From positions 1 to 64,000 of the forward strand of contig CANJMI010000009.1 of NCBI GenBank assembly GCA_947475525.1: a stretch of 64,000 nucleotides of DNA. The letters are read 5' to 3'. The first letter of the stretch is position 1. Every line of letters starts with the position of its first letter. A program made the translations under genes and the position numbers. Below are positions 7,906 through 16,662 of the stretch, piece by piece. The DNA comes from Polyangiaceae bacterium (GTDB taxonomy: Bacteria; Myxococcota_A; Polyangia; Polyangiales; Polyangiaceae). The notes under the pieces were generated by a model that saw only the letters and a program-made list of their open reading frames with translations, was not told the origin of the DNA and ran no database searches.

Positions 7906-9372
7906 ATGTCCATTCGCCTTTCCAAGCTTCGCTCGTTGGTCCCCAGCTCTTTTCTCCGCTGCGCCCTTCTCGCGGCACCGCTCGCGCTCGCGTCGTTCGC
8001 GGCGGGCTGCGGCGACGATACGCAATCGAGCCAAGGCGACATCACCGACGTGAAGAACAGCTCGGTTAAAAACCAGAGCATCGGCAACTGCTGGATTTAC
8101 GCGACGATGGGTTGGGCTGAGTCCCTGCACCTCACGCACTCCGGTGAAGAGCTCAATCTCAGCGAGTCGTGGGTCTCGTATTGGCACTGGTACGAAGAGA
8201 TCGCCGGCGCTCCTCCGGGGCTCGTCGCTCTAGCAAAGCTCGACAAAGAGCAACTCTCGACCGGTGGATGGTTCGGACTCGCGGGAGAGATCGTGCGGCG
8301 CTACGGCGTCATCACCGAAGGTAAGTTCATTCCCGAGGAGGCCGAGGCGGCACGCTCGAGCCGTCAGTCGCAGGCGCAGAACGCCATCAACGCTTCGTTG
8401 AAGACCGGCGCCCTGATGTCGGTTACCGCGCGCGCCGATCGCAAGCTCGTTCGCGCCGAGCTCGACAAGGCGTGGGGTCTCGCACCGACGGTGATTGCGA
8501 GCCTCGACAAGGTCTACGGGGACACCGTCTCGCGCTCGCTCTTGACCTCGGGCATCAGCATCCCGAGCGACTCTGGAATTCAATTCATCAGGGAAATCAC
8601 TGTAGGGCGCAACATTACCCTCGCCGACGCGTTCGGTGAGCCAAGCTCGTCCTACAACGTTTTACAGCGCAAAGGGAAGTACGCCTGGAACGAGGTGAGC
8701 TACCCGTCGACGGCGACCGGACGGCGCGACCTGCAACGCCGGATGCAAGCGGCGATGCACGAAGGCATGCCCGTCATCATGAGCTGGTTCGTCGACTTTG
8801 CAGCCATGACTGGAACCCGCTTCCTCGCGCCGCCGACCAGCCCGGGCCAGCAGGGCGGCCATATGACCGTCGTTGAAGACTACCAGGTGACGCAGGTGCC
8901 GGGCTTCGGGACGCTCGCAGCCGGAACGCTCGTAACGGATCCGAAAGCGCTCGCGGCGGCCCTCGATCCCAAAGCGACCATCGAGTTCATTCGCATCAAG
9001 AACTCGTGGGGGCTCGGCCTCGCACCGAACGAGTCGGGGGCCGAGTTCCGCGGTTACTACGATCTCTACGCGGCGTACCTCGACGCTTCACTGACGAAGT
9101 GCACCGAAGCGAACGGCGACAAGTGCGGCACGAAATCGCAGGTCGGCGGCCTCACGAGCTTCGTCCTTCCTCCTGCCGCTTTCGTCACGGACTCGAAGGT
9201 GAAAGAGGGCTCCTGCGGCGACATCTGCATTGCAGGACCAGCCCGAGCGGCCGCCTGCGATTCGTGCACCGACCTCATCTGCAGTGAAGATCCGTATTGC
9301 TGCGCGAGCGCGTGGGACGAGGCCTGCGTGGTGAAGTCTTCCGAGATTTGCGAGCTCACGTGCAAGCTTTGA
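7906..9372 (+). CDS. Papain-like (C1 family) peptidase lipoprotein with Cys-rich tail
   Basis: 488 residues, ATG preceded by CCGAGG. A type II signal ends at FAAGC with lipid-carrying Cys35. The catalytic set of a C1/bleomycin-hydrolase-like protease is visible: Q-S-I-G-N-C62-W, H319 in GGHMTV, and N366 in IKNSWG. The spacing is long, as in the bleomycin hydrolase/C1B branch rather than small papains, and no propeptide is obvious. The last 55 residues are a Cys-rich module with DPYCCASAWDEAC, a motif frequent in secreted proteins of this phylum. A surface-anchored protease or peptidase is inferred; the substrate is unknown. The following gene overlaps its end. Confidence 0.85.
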   Translation: MSIRLSKLRSLVPSSFLRCALLAAPLALASFAAGCGDDTQSSQGDITDVKNSSVKNQSIGNCWIYATMGWAESLHLTHSGEELNLSESWVSYWHWYEEIAGAPPGLVALAKLDKEQLSTGGWFGLAGEIVRRYGVITEGKFIPEEAEAARSSRQSQAQNAINASLKTGALMSVTARADRKLVRAELDKAWGLAPTVIASLDKVYGDTVSRSLLTSGISIPSDSGIQFIREITVGRNITLADAFGEPSSSYNVLQRKGKYAWNEVSYPSTATGRRDLQRRMQAAMHEGMPVIMSWFVDFAAMTGTRFLAPPTSPGQQGGHMTVVEDYQVTQVPGFGTLAAGTLVTDPKALAAALDPKATIEFIRIKNSWGLGLAPNESGAEFRGYYDLYAAYLDASLTKCTEANGDKCGTKSQVGGLTSFVLPPAAFVTDSKVKEGSCGDICIAGPARAAACDSCTDLICSEDPYCCASAWDEACVVKSSEICELTCKL

Positions 9373-10094
9373 AGGAAAGCCGGGGCGCCTTTCGTCGGCT
9401 CGCAACGGTCGGTGTCGTAACCGCTCTGGTGTGCGCGCACGTCACCACCAGTGAAACGGCCTCCGCCCAGACGACCTACGACAAGCAGATTTGGACGGCC
9501 GCGTTTCTGCAAGCGCGCGTGACCGGTCGCGAACCCACCGCGACGTCGGGGCTCTCGCTCTGGCTCGATGTCCACGCACGACGCACCGACGCTGGTTTGG
9601 TTGCCATCGTTCGACCGGCGCTTGGCTACCGATTCACCAAGAAAGCGAGCGTTTGGGCGGGTATCGCGGAGGTCTCCACGTTCTCGGACGCGCAAGACTC
9701 CTGGACCCACGAACGCCGCGCGTGGCAGCAAGGCCTGTTCACGCTCCCGGCGGGCCCGTTCACGATTCAGCTCCGGCCGCGCATCGAGGAGCGTCTGCGC
9801 GAAGGCCAGTCCGACGTCGCGCTCCGGGCGCGCGCCTTCGCCCGCGTGAACGTGAGCTTCGGAGAAAAGGTCCCGGTGAACTTGGCAACGTGGGTCGAGC
9901 CGTTCTTCCACTTGAACGACGTCGCGTGGGGTCCCGTGAGGGGCTTCGATCAGAACCGACTTTTCCTCGGCGCCGGCATCAAAGGCCCGGCCGCGACGCG
10001 CCTTGAGGTCGGCTACTTGAACGTCACCGTGTTGCGCCCGACGGACCTGCTCATCGCGCACAACATTGCGCTGAACATGTTCGCCGACTTCTGA
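9360..10094 (+). CDS. DUF2490 family outer-membrane-type protein
   Basis: About 244 residues. The start is unclear: GTG 9360 is used, but TTG 9369 would overlap the previous stop as TTGA. Either gives a signal peptide with a cleavage region near T-A-S-A-Q. The mature part has the DUF2490 pattern: QIWTAAFLQ, RPALGYRFTKKASVWAGIA, a W-Q-Q-G-L strand, L-R-x-R-I-E-E-R, F-x-L-N-D-x-x-W-G, and GFDQNRLFLGAG before the last strands. Family members are predicted outer-membrane barrels of unknown function. Overlap with the papain-like gene suggests co-translation, so the two may act together at the cell surface. Confidence 0.8.
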   Translation: MQALKESRGAFRRLATVGVVTALVCAHVTTSETASAQTTYDKQIWTAAFLQARVTGREPTATSGLSLWLDVHARRTDAGLVAIVRPALGYRFTKKASVWAGIAEVSTFSDAQDSWTHERRAWQQGLFTLPAGPFTIQLRPRIEERLREGQSDVALRARAFARVNVSFGEKVPVNLATWVEPFFHLNDVAWGPVRGFDQNRLFLGAGIKGPAATRLEVGYLNVTVLRPTDLLIAHNIALNMFADF

Positions 10095-10136
10095 GCGCGC
10101 GGCGTCCCTTCGCGACCTTGCTCCAGCACCGCGGCC

Positions 10137-11690
10137 ATGAAATCGTCTGCTATGGCGTACGCGGGTGGATGGTTGGGCAGCTTGAAACCAAAACGTGTGG
10201 CGTGCCTGCTCGCGGCCGTGTGGCTCACCGCGGCCGACGTGGCGCTGGCCCAAGAATGGAGAGCGAGTGCCGGGGGCGTCGAGCTCGTGGATGCCGAAGG
10301 TAAAGTCGTCGCTACGCTGCCGCTGAACGGCTCGCCTATCTACGATATTTTGCGCATCGGAAACACGCTGATCGTCGCGCGGGGTGAGGCGGGCGTTCAA
10401 GCCTTCGACGTAACCGATCCGCCCCATCCGGTGCCGCTCTACACGCTCGGCGGGCCCGGCGGCGCGGGCGGACTCGCGGCCGGCGCATCGGCCGTAAAGC
10501 TCGTGCAGAACGGGTCCACACTGGTGGTGGTGGTTGCCGACTACAGCGCTGCCGCGTTCGACATTTCAGGCGGTGGGGCCCCGGTTCCAACACGCATCGA
10601 ACGTGCGCTAGCGCCGGTTGCGCCGGTTGCGCCGGTTGCGCCGCCTGCGGGAGTTGCGCCGCCGCCCCCACCGATCGATTTTGCAGCCACTCCCATCGCT
10701 GCCAATCCCGCGCCTGCCGCTCAGCCGCCGGCCGCACCGGCGCGCGTGACCTCCCTCCGCGACGGTTGGATTTACGTCGAGAGTGACGCTCCCATAAGCA
10801 AAGGGCAACGCTACGTGATCCTCAGCCAGGCGCTCACGACCGTCCCCGATCCGACGAGTGGCACGGTCACCAGCGTGCCCTCCAACCTTCCGTCAGGCAT
10901 GATCGAGATAAGCCAGGTCGCTGGCAGCACCGGCGCCGCGCGGCTTCCGAAAGGCACCGTCGCCACGCCCGGCGACCTCGCTCAGCCGACCACGTTGCCG
11001 ATGGTTGAGGAGGTCTACTTTCCGGAACAGTGGCGCGACATGACACGCCTCGCCGTCGATGTTCGGCCGTTCATACCGGTGGGCAGTCTCGGCCTCGGAG
11101 TGATCGCGTCGATGTCGGTGGAGCACTACTTCTCATTTCCATTGAAGCTCGGCGTCCAATTGAGCCCTCTCGGGATCTTGGCGGTGTCCGACGGAACCGG
11201 CGTGACAGGCGAGTTTCATGGTCGTGTAGGTTACGCCCACGACTGGTTCGAGATCGAGCTGCTCCCGGGTGTCGAGTTTCATCGTTACGGTGATCCGACG
11301 CGCTTTTCACTCGCTTACGGTGTGCGTATGGGCGCACTCGACGGCGTGAATTTTCGCTTCCAGAATGCGTATCGCGTCAACAAAATCGAGGACACGAAGG
11401 AGTTCGCGTTCGCGAGCGCCACGGGTGGGCTCGACATTCCGTTGCATCGCCGGTTCACGCTGACGGCCGAGCTCGGCGGCTCGAGCACGTGGGCCTGGGG
11501 TGCGGGCGGCGTGAAGAGCTACCTGCGAGGAAGCGGCGGTCCTGACACGCTGATCTTGCGCACGGCGATCGGTGGAGCGTGGATCCGCGACCGCGAGGCT
11601 GTCGACTCCAACGTGAACGTGTTCACGCAGGGTCGAGGTGTCGAGCAGGCAGGACCGTCGGTCAACGTCGGGCTCGACGCTCGCTTCTGA
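10137..11690 (+). CDS. Secreted protein with LVIVD-like N-terminus, Pro-rich linker and barrel-like C-terminus
   Basis: 517 residues; no family recognised as a whole. A signal peptide covers residues 1-38 (cut after A-L-A), and a second ATG five codons in is possible. Residues 40-150 contain strands of the type IVARGEAGVQAFDVTDPPHPV, like LVIVD-type beta-propeller repeats. Residues 160-200 are an A-P-V repeat and poly-Pro linker. Residues 205-280 contain RDGWIYVESDAPISKGQRYV, an SH3-like segment. From about residue 300 the pattern is amphipathic strands ending in LDARF, typical of a beta-barrel. It lies 42 bases after the DUF2490 gene, so it is probably the third gene of the envelope group. 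Confidence 0.6.
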   Translation: MKSSAMAYAGGWLGSLKPKRVACLLAAVWLTAADVALAQEWRASAGGVELVDAEGKVVATLPLNGSPIYDILRIGNTLIVARGEAGVQAFDVTDPPHPVPLYTLGGPGGAGGLAAGASAVKLVQNGSTLVVVVADYSAAAFDISGGGAPVPTRIERALAPVAPVAPVAPPAGVAPPPPPIDFAATPIAANPAPAAQPPAAPARVTSLRDGWIYVESDAPISKGQRYVILSQALTTVPDPTSGTVTSVPSNLPSGMIEISQVAGSTGAARLPKGTVATPGDLAQPTTLPMVEEVYFPEQWRDMTRLAVDVRPFIPVGSLGLGVIASMSVEHYFSFPLKLGVQLSPLGILAVSDGTGVTGEFHGRVGYAHDWFEIELLPGVEFHRYGDPTRFSLAYGVRMGALDGVNFRFQNAYRVNKIEDTKEFAFASATGGLDIPLHRRFTLTAELGGSSTWAWGAGGVKSYLRGSGGPDTLILRTAIGGAWIRDREAVDSNVNVFTQGRGVEQAGPSVNVGLDARF

Positions 11691-11697
11691 AACGCGC

Positions 11698-12969
11698 TTA
11701 AGCAGGGCCCTCATCGGCCGAGACGAAGGACGGGGGAGGGGGCCACGCGAGCCACGCGAGGGCCCCCGGTACGAGCCACACACCGACGGCGACGAGCGTG
11801 CCTGCGTAGCTGCCGCTCCGCTCCACGGCGCGCCCGAAAAGCGGGTTCGCGATAATAAGCGCGAGCGATTGCGCCGCCGCGGTCATGCCCCCGGCTGCCG
11901 ACACGGAACCCGGTGGCACGCGCGCCAGCATGTCCGCGGTAACGAGTGCGTAGACCGCGCCGCCACCCGCCATCGCGACGCCGGCGACGAGCATCGCGGC
12001 GAGCGGGCCGTCGGCGAGCGGGACGAAGAGGATCGCTAGACCGAGCGCGGCGGCCGCGGCGAAGAGCGGGCGATCGGCGGCGCCACTTGAGACCGTTCCA
12101 TCGTGAGCACGGCGGCTTGCGAGATGACCAAAAAGCAGCGCCCCCAAATCGAAAAACAACGGTGGAAGCCAGAGGTAGCGACCCACGTCAGCCTGAGCCA
12201 AACCGTACGTGCGCACGAGGAGCTTCGCGCCCCAATTCAAGACCAGGCCGATCAGTGGAGCTACCGCGAGCACCGCGACAACCGCACGAAGAACCGCCGG
12301 ATGACGCAGGAGCGCGAGGGTCGAGAGCCGAGGAGCCGATGGCGTCGCAAGCGCGACGTGCGGAGCGGCATCGAGCACGCGCTTGGCCTCGGGAGTGAAT
12401 GCCACCGCGAGCCAGAGCGGGACCCACAAGAGTCCGGCGACCGCGGTCACGAGGAAAGCGACGCGGTAGCCGTAGCGCGCATCGACCGCCGTCGCGAGCG
12501 GGGGCGCGAGCATGGCGCCGATTGAACTCCCGGTGAAAAGCACACCAAAACCTCGCGAACGCGATGCCGGAGGGAGTGCGCGGTGGACGGTCTGTGCCGC
12601 ACCGGGGAACGACGGCGACTCGGCGAGGCCGAGTGCGATCCGAAGCGCGAAGAGGGCGACGAATCCTGGGGCGAGCGCGTGCAGCGCGGCGACGACCGTC
12701 CACGCCAGCACGGCCCCGAGCAAACCGCGACGCGCGCCGAGATGATCGATGAGGCGACCCGCGAGAGGCGCGCCAACGAGGTACGCGAGCGAAAATGCGC
12801 TGACGAGGAGGCCGTACGAAGGCTCGGAGATCCCGAGCGATTGGGTGACCGTGGGCGCGAGGACCGCGAGCGTCTGGCGGTCGACGTAGCTCACTGACAT
12901 GGTCAGCGTCGCGACGAGCGCGAGAGCCCATGCGTGACGAGGAGACAGCGGGCGTGGCTCAACGTGCAT
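11698..12969 (-). CDS. MFS transporter, ACS/hexuronate-like
   Basis: 423 residues from an ATG with GAGGA at good spacing; the frame continues 14 codons upstream without a site. Twelve hydrophobic segments are evident. Helix 1 ends with S-Y-V-D-R-Q-T-L-A-V, typical of the anion:cation symporter (ACS) branch (R-x-x-x-x-A-x-x), followed by A-G-R-L-I-D-H-L-G-A-R-R-G, the MFS loop 2-3 signature. L-G-L-A-E-S-P-S-F-P-G-A in helix 4 also fits ACS members such as ExuT and phthalate transporters. The substrate is probably an organic anion; no adjacent catabolic gene identifies it. It converges with the preceding gene, seven bases apart. Confidence 0.85.
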   Translation of the reverse strand: MHVEPRPLSPRHAWALALVATLTMSVSYVDRQTLAVLAPTVTQSLGISEPSYGLLVSAFSLAYLVGAPLAGRLIDHLGARRGLLGAVLAWTVVAALHALAPGFVALFALRIALGLAESPSFPGAAQTVHRALPPASRSRGFGVLFTGSSIGAMLAPPLATAVDARYGYRVAFLVTAVAGLLWVPLWLAVAFTPEAKRVLDAAPHVALATPSAPRLSTLALLRHPAVLRAVVAVLAVAPLIGLVLNWGAKLLVRTYGLAQADVGRYLWLPPLFFDLGALLFGHLASRRAHDGTVSSGAADRPLFAAAAALGLAILFVPLADGPLAAMLVAGVAMAGGGAVYALVTADMLARVPPGSVSAAGGMTAAAQSLALIIANPLFGRAVERSGSYAGTLVAVGVWLVPGALAWLAWPPPPSFVSADEGPA

Positions 12970-13067
12970 GGCAGAAATCCTCGCAAGCCCTCTACGGGCT
13001 CCGTCTAGCATGAGCGTCGCGAGAGCGTGAGGTTCTCCGTTGACGACTTGCGACAGGGTGACTTAGC

Positions 13068-13580
13068 GTGGCGTCCGTGCCCACCTCCAACTATCCGTCG
13101 CGCGTCGCGAGAGCGTGCCGAGTTGCGCTCGTCTGCGGAGGGCTGTTGGCGGCCGCGGGCTGCACCTCGGGCTGCACCTCGGTAAACTCGGCGATGTTGC
13201 CGCAGGCGCGTACGCCGGGCGAGCTCCTGGTCACGGCGGAGGCTCTCACCGAGCCGTATGAGAGCCGCGGGGTGCTGCAGATAACCCGCAAGGGACCAAT
13301 CCTGTTCGGGTTCGCGGACATCGTCGGAACCGACCTCGCCGCGGCCGTAGCTGAGCTTGGCCCCGAGATCCGCTCGCGCGATGCCGATGCCCTCGTGAAC
13401 ATGCGCGTCGAGCAAACGCAGTACTCACCTTTCCGGCGCATCGTTGCGATTTTTCACTTCTTCATTCCTCTCCCGTCCGAGGTCACGATCACGGGTGAGC
13501 TCGTCCGCCGCTCCCCGCCAGCCCCGCGCGCGACCGACGTCCCCGCGGCGCTCACGCCGAAACCGGAGGGTGGAACATGA
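13068..13580 (+). CDS. Small lipoprotein, YbjQ-like pattern (first of three)
   Basis: 170 residues from GTG. A lipobox (A-A-A-G-C) lies near residue 32, with a second Cys-Thr-Ser soon after. The core GELLVTAEALTEPYESRGVLQ, then GTDLAAAV, then DALVNMRVEQTQYSPF resembles the small YbjQ/heavy-metal-binding-domain fold (strand, helix, then a V-x-x-x-x-Y strand). The similarity is by pattern only and metal binding is not shown. The protein ends with a Pro-rich tail. It is a clear paralogue of the third gene in the operon, and its stop overlaps the next ATG as ATGA. No specific function is known. Confidence 0.7.
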   Translation: MASVPTSNYPSRVARACRVALVCGGLLAAAGCTSGCTSVNSAMLPQARTPGELLVTAEALTEPYESRGVLQITRKGPILFGFADIVGTDLAAAVAELGPEIRSRDADALVNMRVEQTQYSPFRRIVAIFHFFIPLPSEVTITGELVRRSPPAPRATDVPAALTPKPEGGT

Positions 13581-14020
13581 GGCCGCTGCATCTCCTCGCG
13601 CTCGGCGCTCTCGGTGTGGCGTCGCTCGGCTGCAACGCTGTCGTCTCGGGTGGCGCGTTGTCGAACTCGCCCCCGCAGGGCCGCGCCCTCTACCTCTCGA
13701 CCGGCGGCTCCCCCAAAAAGTACCGCACCATCGGCTTCGTTCAGGTGCGCGGTTACGGCGTGCAGTTGGCAGGCGTTGCCGACGTCGGCTACGCGAATCT
13801 CGACGCGACGATAAAAGGCGCCCTCGCGGAAGAGGCCGTCAAGCTCGGTGGTCATGGGGTGATCAACATCGAGTTCCTCGATGAGAATCCGTCGACGGAT
13901 GCTGAGCGCGCCGAGGCCGCCATGCGGACGGTCAACAACTTCGTCAACGGCAAGGCCAAGATCGAACAGAAAGACCGCTACGTCACGGTCACCGGCGAAG
14001 TAATCGAATTCAAGGAGTGA
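13577..14020 (+). CDS. Small lipoprotein (second of three)
   Basis: 147 residues; the ATG overlaps the previous stop (ATGA), so it is translationally coupled. The lipobox is V-A-S-L-G-C, Cys near residue 19. The mature part (YLSTGGSPKKYRTIGFVQVRGYG, then ALAEEAVKLGGHGVINIEFLDENP, ending VTVTGEVIEF) shares the strand-helix-strand order of its two neighbours but at lower similarity. The shared VTVTGE/VTITGE ending is seen in all three proteins. Function unknown; probably a periplasmic-facing outer-membrane lipoprotein. Confidence 0.7.
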   Translation: MRPLHLLALGALGVASLGCNAVVSGGALSNSPPQGRALYLSTGGSPKKYRTIGFVQVRGYGVQLAGVADVGYANLDATIKGALAEEAVKLGGHGVINIEFLDENPSTDAERAEAAMRTVNNFVNGKAKIEQKDRYVTVTGEVIEFKE

Positions 14021-14024
14021 TGCG

Positions 14025-14426
14025 ATGCGATCAAAGATGATGACTCTCGCGGTGGCGGCATTGCTCGGCTCCGGCTGCACGATGGTGGACAAAGTCGTGC
14101 TCCCCGCGGTGCCCGGTGGAAAAGAAATCTTTGTGACGGCAGGTGACATCCAGGAGGCCCACGAGGTGCTCGGTGTCATCCAGGTGAGCCGCTCCGGCCC
14201 GCTCCTTTTCGGCAACATCGACGTCGCCGGGACGGACCTCGAGACGGGCTTCAAGGCCGTCCTCCTGCCCGAGGTAAAAAAGATGAACGGCGATGGCGTG
14301 GTTCGCGTGCGTTATCACATGACGCAGTACTCACCCTTCGCGCGGATCGTCGGCGCCATTCTGTTCATTTTCCCGCTGCCCTCGACGGTGACCATCACCG
14401 GGCAGGTCGTGAAGCTGAAGAGTTGA
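14025..14426 (+). CDS. Small lipoprotein, YbjQ-like pattern (third of three)
   Basis: 133 residues, four bases after the previous stop. The lipobox is L-L-G-S-G-C, Cys near residue 18. It is paralogous to the first gene of the operon: V-P-G-G-K-E-I-F-V-T-A-G-D-I, H-E-V-L-G-V-I-Q-V-S-R-S-G-P-L-L-F-G, G-T-D-L-E, M-T-Q-Y-S-P-F-A-R-I-V and P-L-P-S-T-V-T-I-T-G. A tandem duplication with the middle gene between is the simplest history. Function unknown. Confidence 0.7.
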   Translation: MRSKMMTLAVAALLGSGCTMVDKVVLPAVPGGKEIFVTAGDIQEAHEVLGVIQVSRSGPLLFGNIDVAGTDLETGFKAVLLPEVKKMNGDGVVRVRYHMTQYSPFARIVGAILFIFPLPSTVTITGQVVKLKS

Positions 14427-14572
14427 CGTGCCGCTGCGACGGGCTTGAAAAGTGATTGCGCATAAGCGGCGCCCGCGTACGACCAGAAGCCGACCGCGTC
14501 AACGCGCTGGTCGATCGCCGCTGGACCCGAAACCCGCAGTCGAGCGGAGCCGTTCCGGTGTAGGGTTCCGCC

Positions 14573-15520
14573 GTGCGCCCCCCCGACTCTTCTTCGACCG
14601 AAAATAGCGTACTCGCTGACCTTTTCTCGCGGCGCCTGCTCGTCGTGACGGGCAAAGGCGGCACCGGAAAGACGACCATCGCGTCGGCCCTCGTCAGGCG
14701 CGCATCGGCCATGGGCAAACGCGTGATTGCGTGCGAAGTCGGCCGCGATGCTTCCTCCCCTTCACCGCTCCTCGGGCTTCTCGCGCCGGGGCGAGCCGCG
14801 AGCAACGAGCCGCAAACACTCGAAGGGACGATCGCTCATGTGGTCCTGCGCGGAGAGGACGGCGTGCGCGCATTCCTAAGGGAAACGCTGCCATTTAAGT
14901 TCATGGCCGAGCGTGCGCTCAAGGTAGACGCCGTGCGCCGCTTCATCGATGCGGCTCCAGCTTTCGCGGAAATGGGTGTTCTCTTTCGAGGCATGCAACT
15001 CCTCGACGAGAAGCGCCGCGACGGCTCGTCGGTGTACGACCTGATGGTTCTCGACGCACCCGCGAGCGGGCACACGTTGGCGTTCGCCTCCTTGCCCGAG
15101 ACGATCCTGAAGGTCTTCAGCATTGGACCCATCGCGACCGCGGCCCGCGCTGGCATCGAGCTCATTGGCAATCCACGCACGACGACGGTCGTCACTACGA
15201 CGTTGCCTGAAGCGCTGCCCGTCAGCGAAGCCGTTGAACTCTACGCGGGGCTTCGCCAACGCGGCCTCGACGTCGGCGCGATCGTCGCAAATCAACTGCC
15301 ACACGACCCGTTCACGCCGGCCGAGCGTGCGCTGCTCGACACCGTCCTGCCCCGCGAAGTGCTCGGTCGTCGCGCGCTCGTTCGAATCGCGAATGCCAAT
15401 GACGCCCTCGCGCGCTTGCGTTTGCTCGGCGCCCCGCTATTGGAAGTTCGGGCGCACGCCGCGAGCGGAGCCGCGTTGGTCGCTACGATCGAACAAGGCC
15501 TCGCCGGAGCCGCCGCATGA
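14573..15520 (+). CDS. ArsA/Get3-family ATPase (first of coupled pair)
   Basis: 315 residues from GTG. The deviant Walker A motif GKGGTGKTT is near residue 28, with a switch-like LMVLDAPASGHTLAF near 160, as in ArsA/Get3 (DTAPTGHTLR). The family couples ATP hydrolysis to arsenite extrusion (ArsA) or tail-anchored protein delivery (Get3). No arsenite Cys triad is obvious and no arsB is near. Its stop overlaps the start of a second, different ArsA-type ATPase, so the two probably form a heteromer. Such pairs are seen in Myxococcota and other bacteria without an assigned role as far as I know. Confidence 0.85.
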   Translation: MRPPDSSSTENSVLADLFSRRLLVVTGKGGTGKTTIASALVRRASAMGKRVIACEVGRDASSPSPLLGLLAPGRAASNEPQTLEGTIAHVVLRGEDGVRAFLRETLPFKFMAERALKVDAVRRFIDAAPAFAEMGVLFRGMQLLDEKRRDGSSVYDLMVLDAPASGHTLAFASLPETILKVFSIGPIATAARAGIELIGNPRTTTVVTTTLPEALPVSEAVELYAGLRQRGLDVGAIVANQLPHDPFTPAERALLDTVLPREVLGRRALVRIANANDALARLRLLGAPLLEVRAHAASGAALVATIEQGLAGAAA

Positions 15521-16662
15521 GCCCGAAAGACGCGACCGGAAGCCACGGTAACCCTGCACCGATGTCCCTCGGCGAGCTCGTGCGGCAAAAGCGCGTGCTC
15601 GTCTTGTGTGGACCTGGCGGCGTCGGCAAGACAACCACCTCGGCGGCTTTGGGGCTCGCGGGTGCGCAGGCAGGCCGACGTGTCCTCGTGCTCACGATCG
15701 ATCCGGCGCGACGCCTCGCAGACGCCCTCGGGCTCGCGCTCGCCTCACCTACGCCGCAGCCCGTTCCGGCAGATCGACTGCGTGCGTTGGGGCTCGACCT
15801 CGGTGAAGGCGGGACCGGCACGCTCGACGCGTGGATGCTCGATCCGAAGGTGGTCTTCGAGCGTGTGATCCGGGTACTCGGGACTCCCGAGCAGGCCGAT
15901 AAAATCCTCGCGACGAAGCTCTTCTCGCACCTGTCGGAGCTGGCCTCGGGGATGCTCGAGTACACCGCCGGCGAAGCGCTCTACGCCTTCGCTGCCGAGG
16001 GCCGCTACGACCTCATCGTCCTCGATACGCCCCCTTCCCGCAACGCACTCGATTTTCTCGATGCGCCCGAGCGACTCTCCGCGTTCCTCGAAGACAGCAT
16101 CCTCAAGGTGTTCATCCCGAAGGAGGGCTCACGGTTTATGGCCGGCGCGAGCCGGCTTGTCGGCAACGTCTTCGGGCGCGTATTCGGCGACGGCTTCATG
16201 ACGGATCTCAGCGTCTTTTTCCAAGCATTTGGCGGGCTTTTCGGCGGTATGCGCGCACACAGCGACGGCGTCGCCAAGCTGCTCGCATCGGATGCAAGCG
16301 CGTTCGTGCTCGTCACCTCTCCCGATGAGGACGCGCTCCGCGAGGCCGCGTTTTTTCAAAAAGAGCTCGCGCGCCGCAAGCTGCCGTTCGCAGGCTTCGT
16401 GTTGAATCGCTCGCTCGCAAAGTTCGCAGCGTGGCCGCACCCAAGTGAATTCGGCCACAAAGATCCCGCGGCGAGCCGAGCCATCGGGTTGCTGAACGCA
16501 TTCGCGAACGAGGAACGCGCCGAAGCCGAGAAGCACGACAGACAGCTCGCCGAGTTGCGCACGCTCGCCGGTGAACAGGCCATCGCGGTCGCCGCCCCGA
16601 TGTTGCTCGACACGAGCGACCCGCTCGCCGGCCTCGTCACGCTCGCACGCGAGCTTACCTGA
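15517..16662 (+). CDS. ArsA/Get3-family ATPase (second of coupled pair)
   Basis: 381 residues; the ATG overlaps the previous stop (ATGA). Walker A GPGGVGKTT is near residue 33, followed by VLTIDPARRLADALG, the usual block after the P-loop in this subgroup. Walker B-like YDLIVLDTPPSRNALDFLDAP is near 165-185. A hydrophobic Gly/Phe-rich stretch (residues 205-250, with F-G-R-V-F-G-D-G-F and F-G-G-L-F-G-G) could form the client-binding groove seen in Get3-like proteins; this is inference. It is longer than its partner by an insert and a C-terminal helix. Its last eight bases overlap the convergent ribonuclease gene. Confidence 0.87.
   Translation: MSPKDATGSHGNPAPMSLGELVRQKRVLVLCGPGGVGKTTTSAALGLAGAQAGRRVLVLTIDPARRLADALGLALASPTPQPVPADRLRALGLDLGEGGTGTLDAWMLDPKVVFERVIRVLGTPEQADKILATKLFSHLSELASGMLEYTAGEALYAFAAEGRYDLIVLDTPPSRNALDFLDAPERLSAFLEDSILKVFIPKEGSRFMAGASRLVGNVFGRVFGDGFMTDLSVFFQAFGGLFGGMRAHSDGVAKLLASDASAFVLVTSPDEDALREAAFFQKELARRKLPFAGFVLNRSLAKFAAWPHPSEFGHKDPAASRAIGLLNAFANEERAEAEKHDRQLAELRTLAGEQAIAVAAPMLLDTSDPLAGLVTLARELT

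Noticed and set aside
9066-10427. 453-codon open frame on the - strand
   Set aside because: Antisense to the papain-like and DUF2490 genes, both strongly supported.
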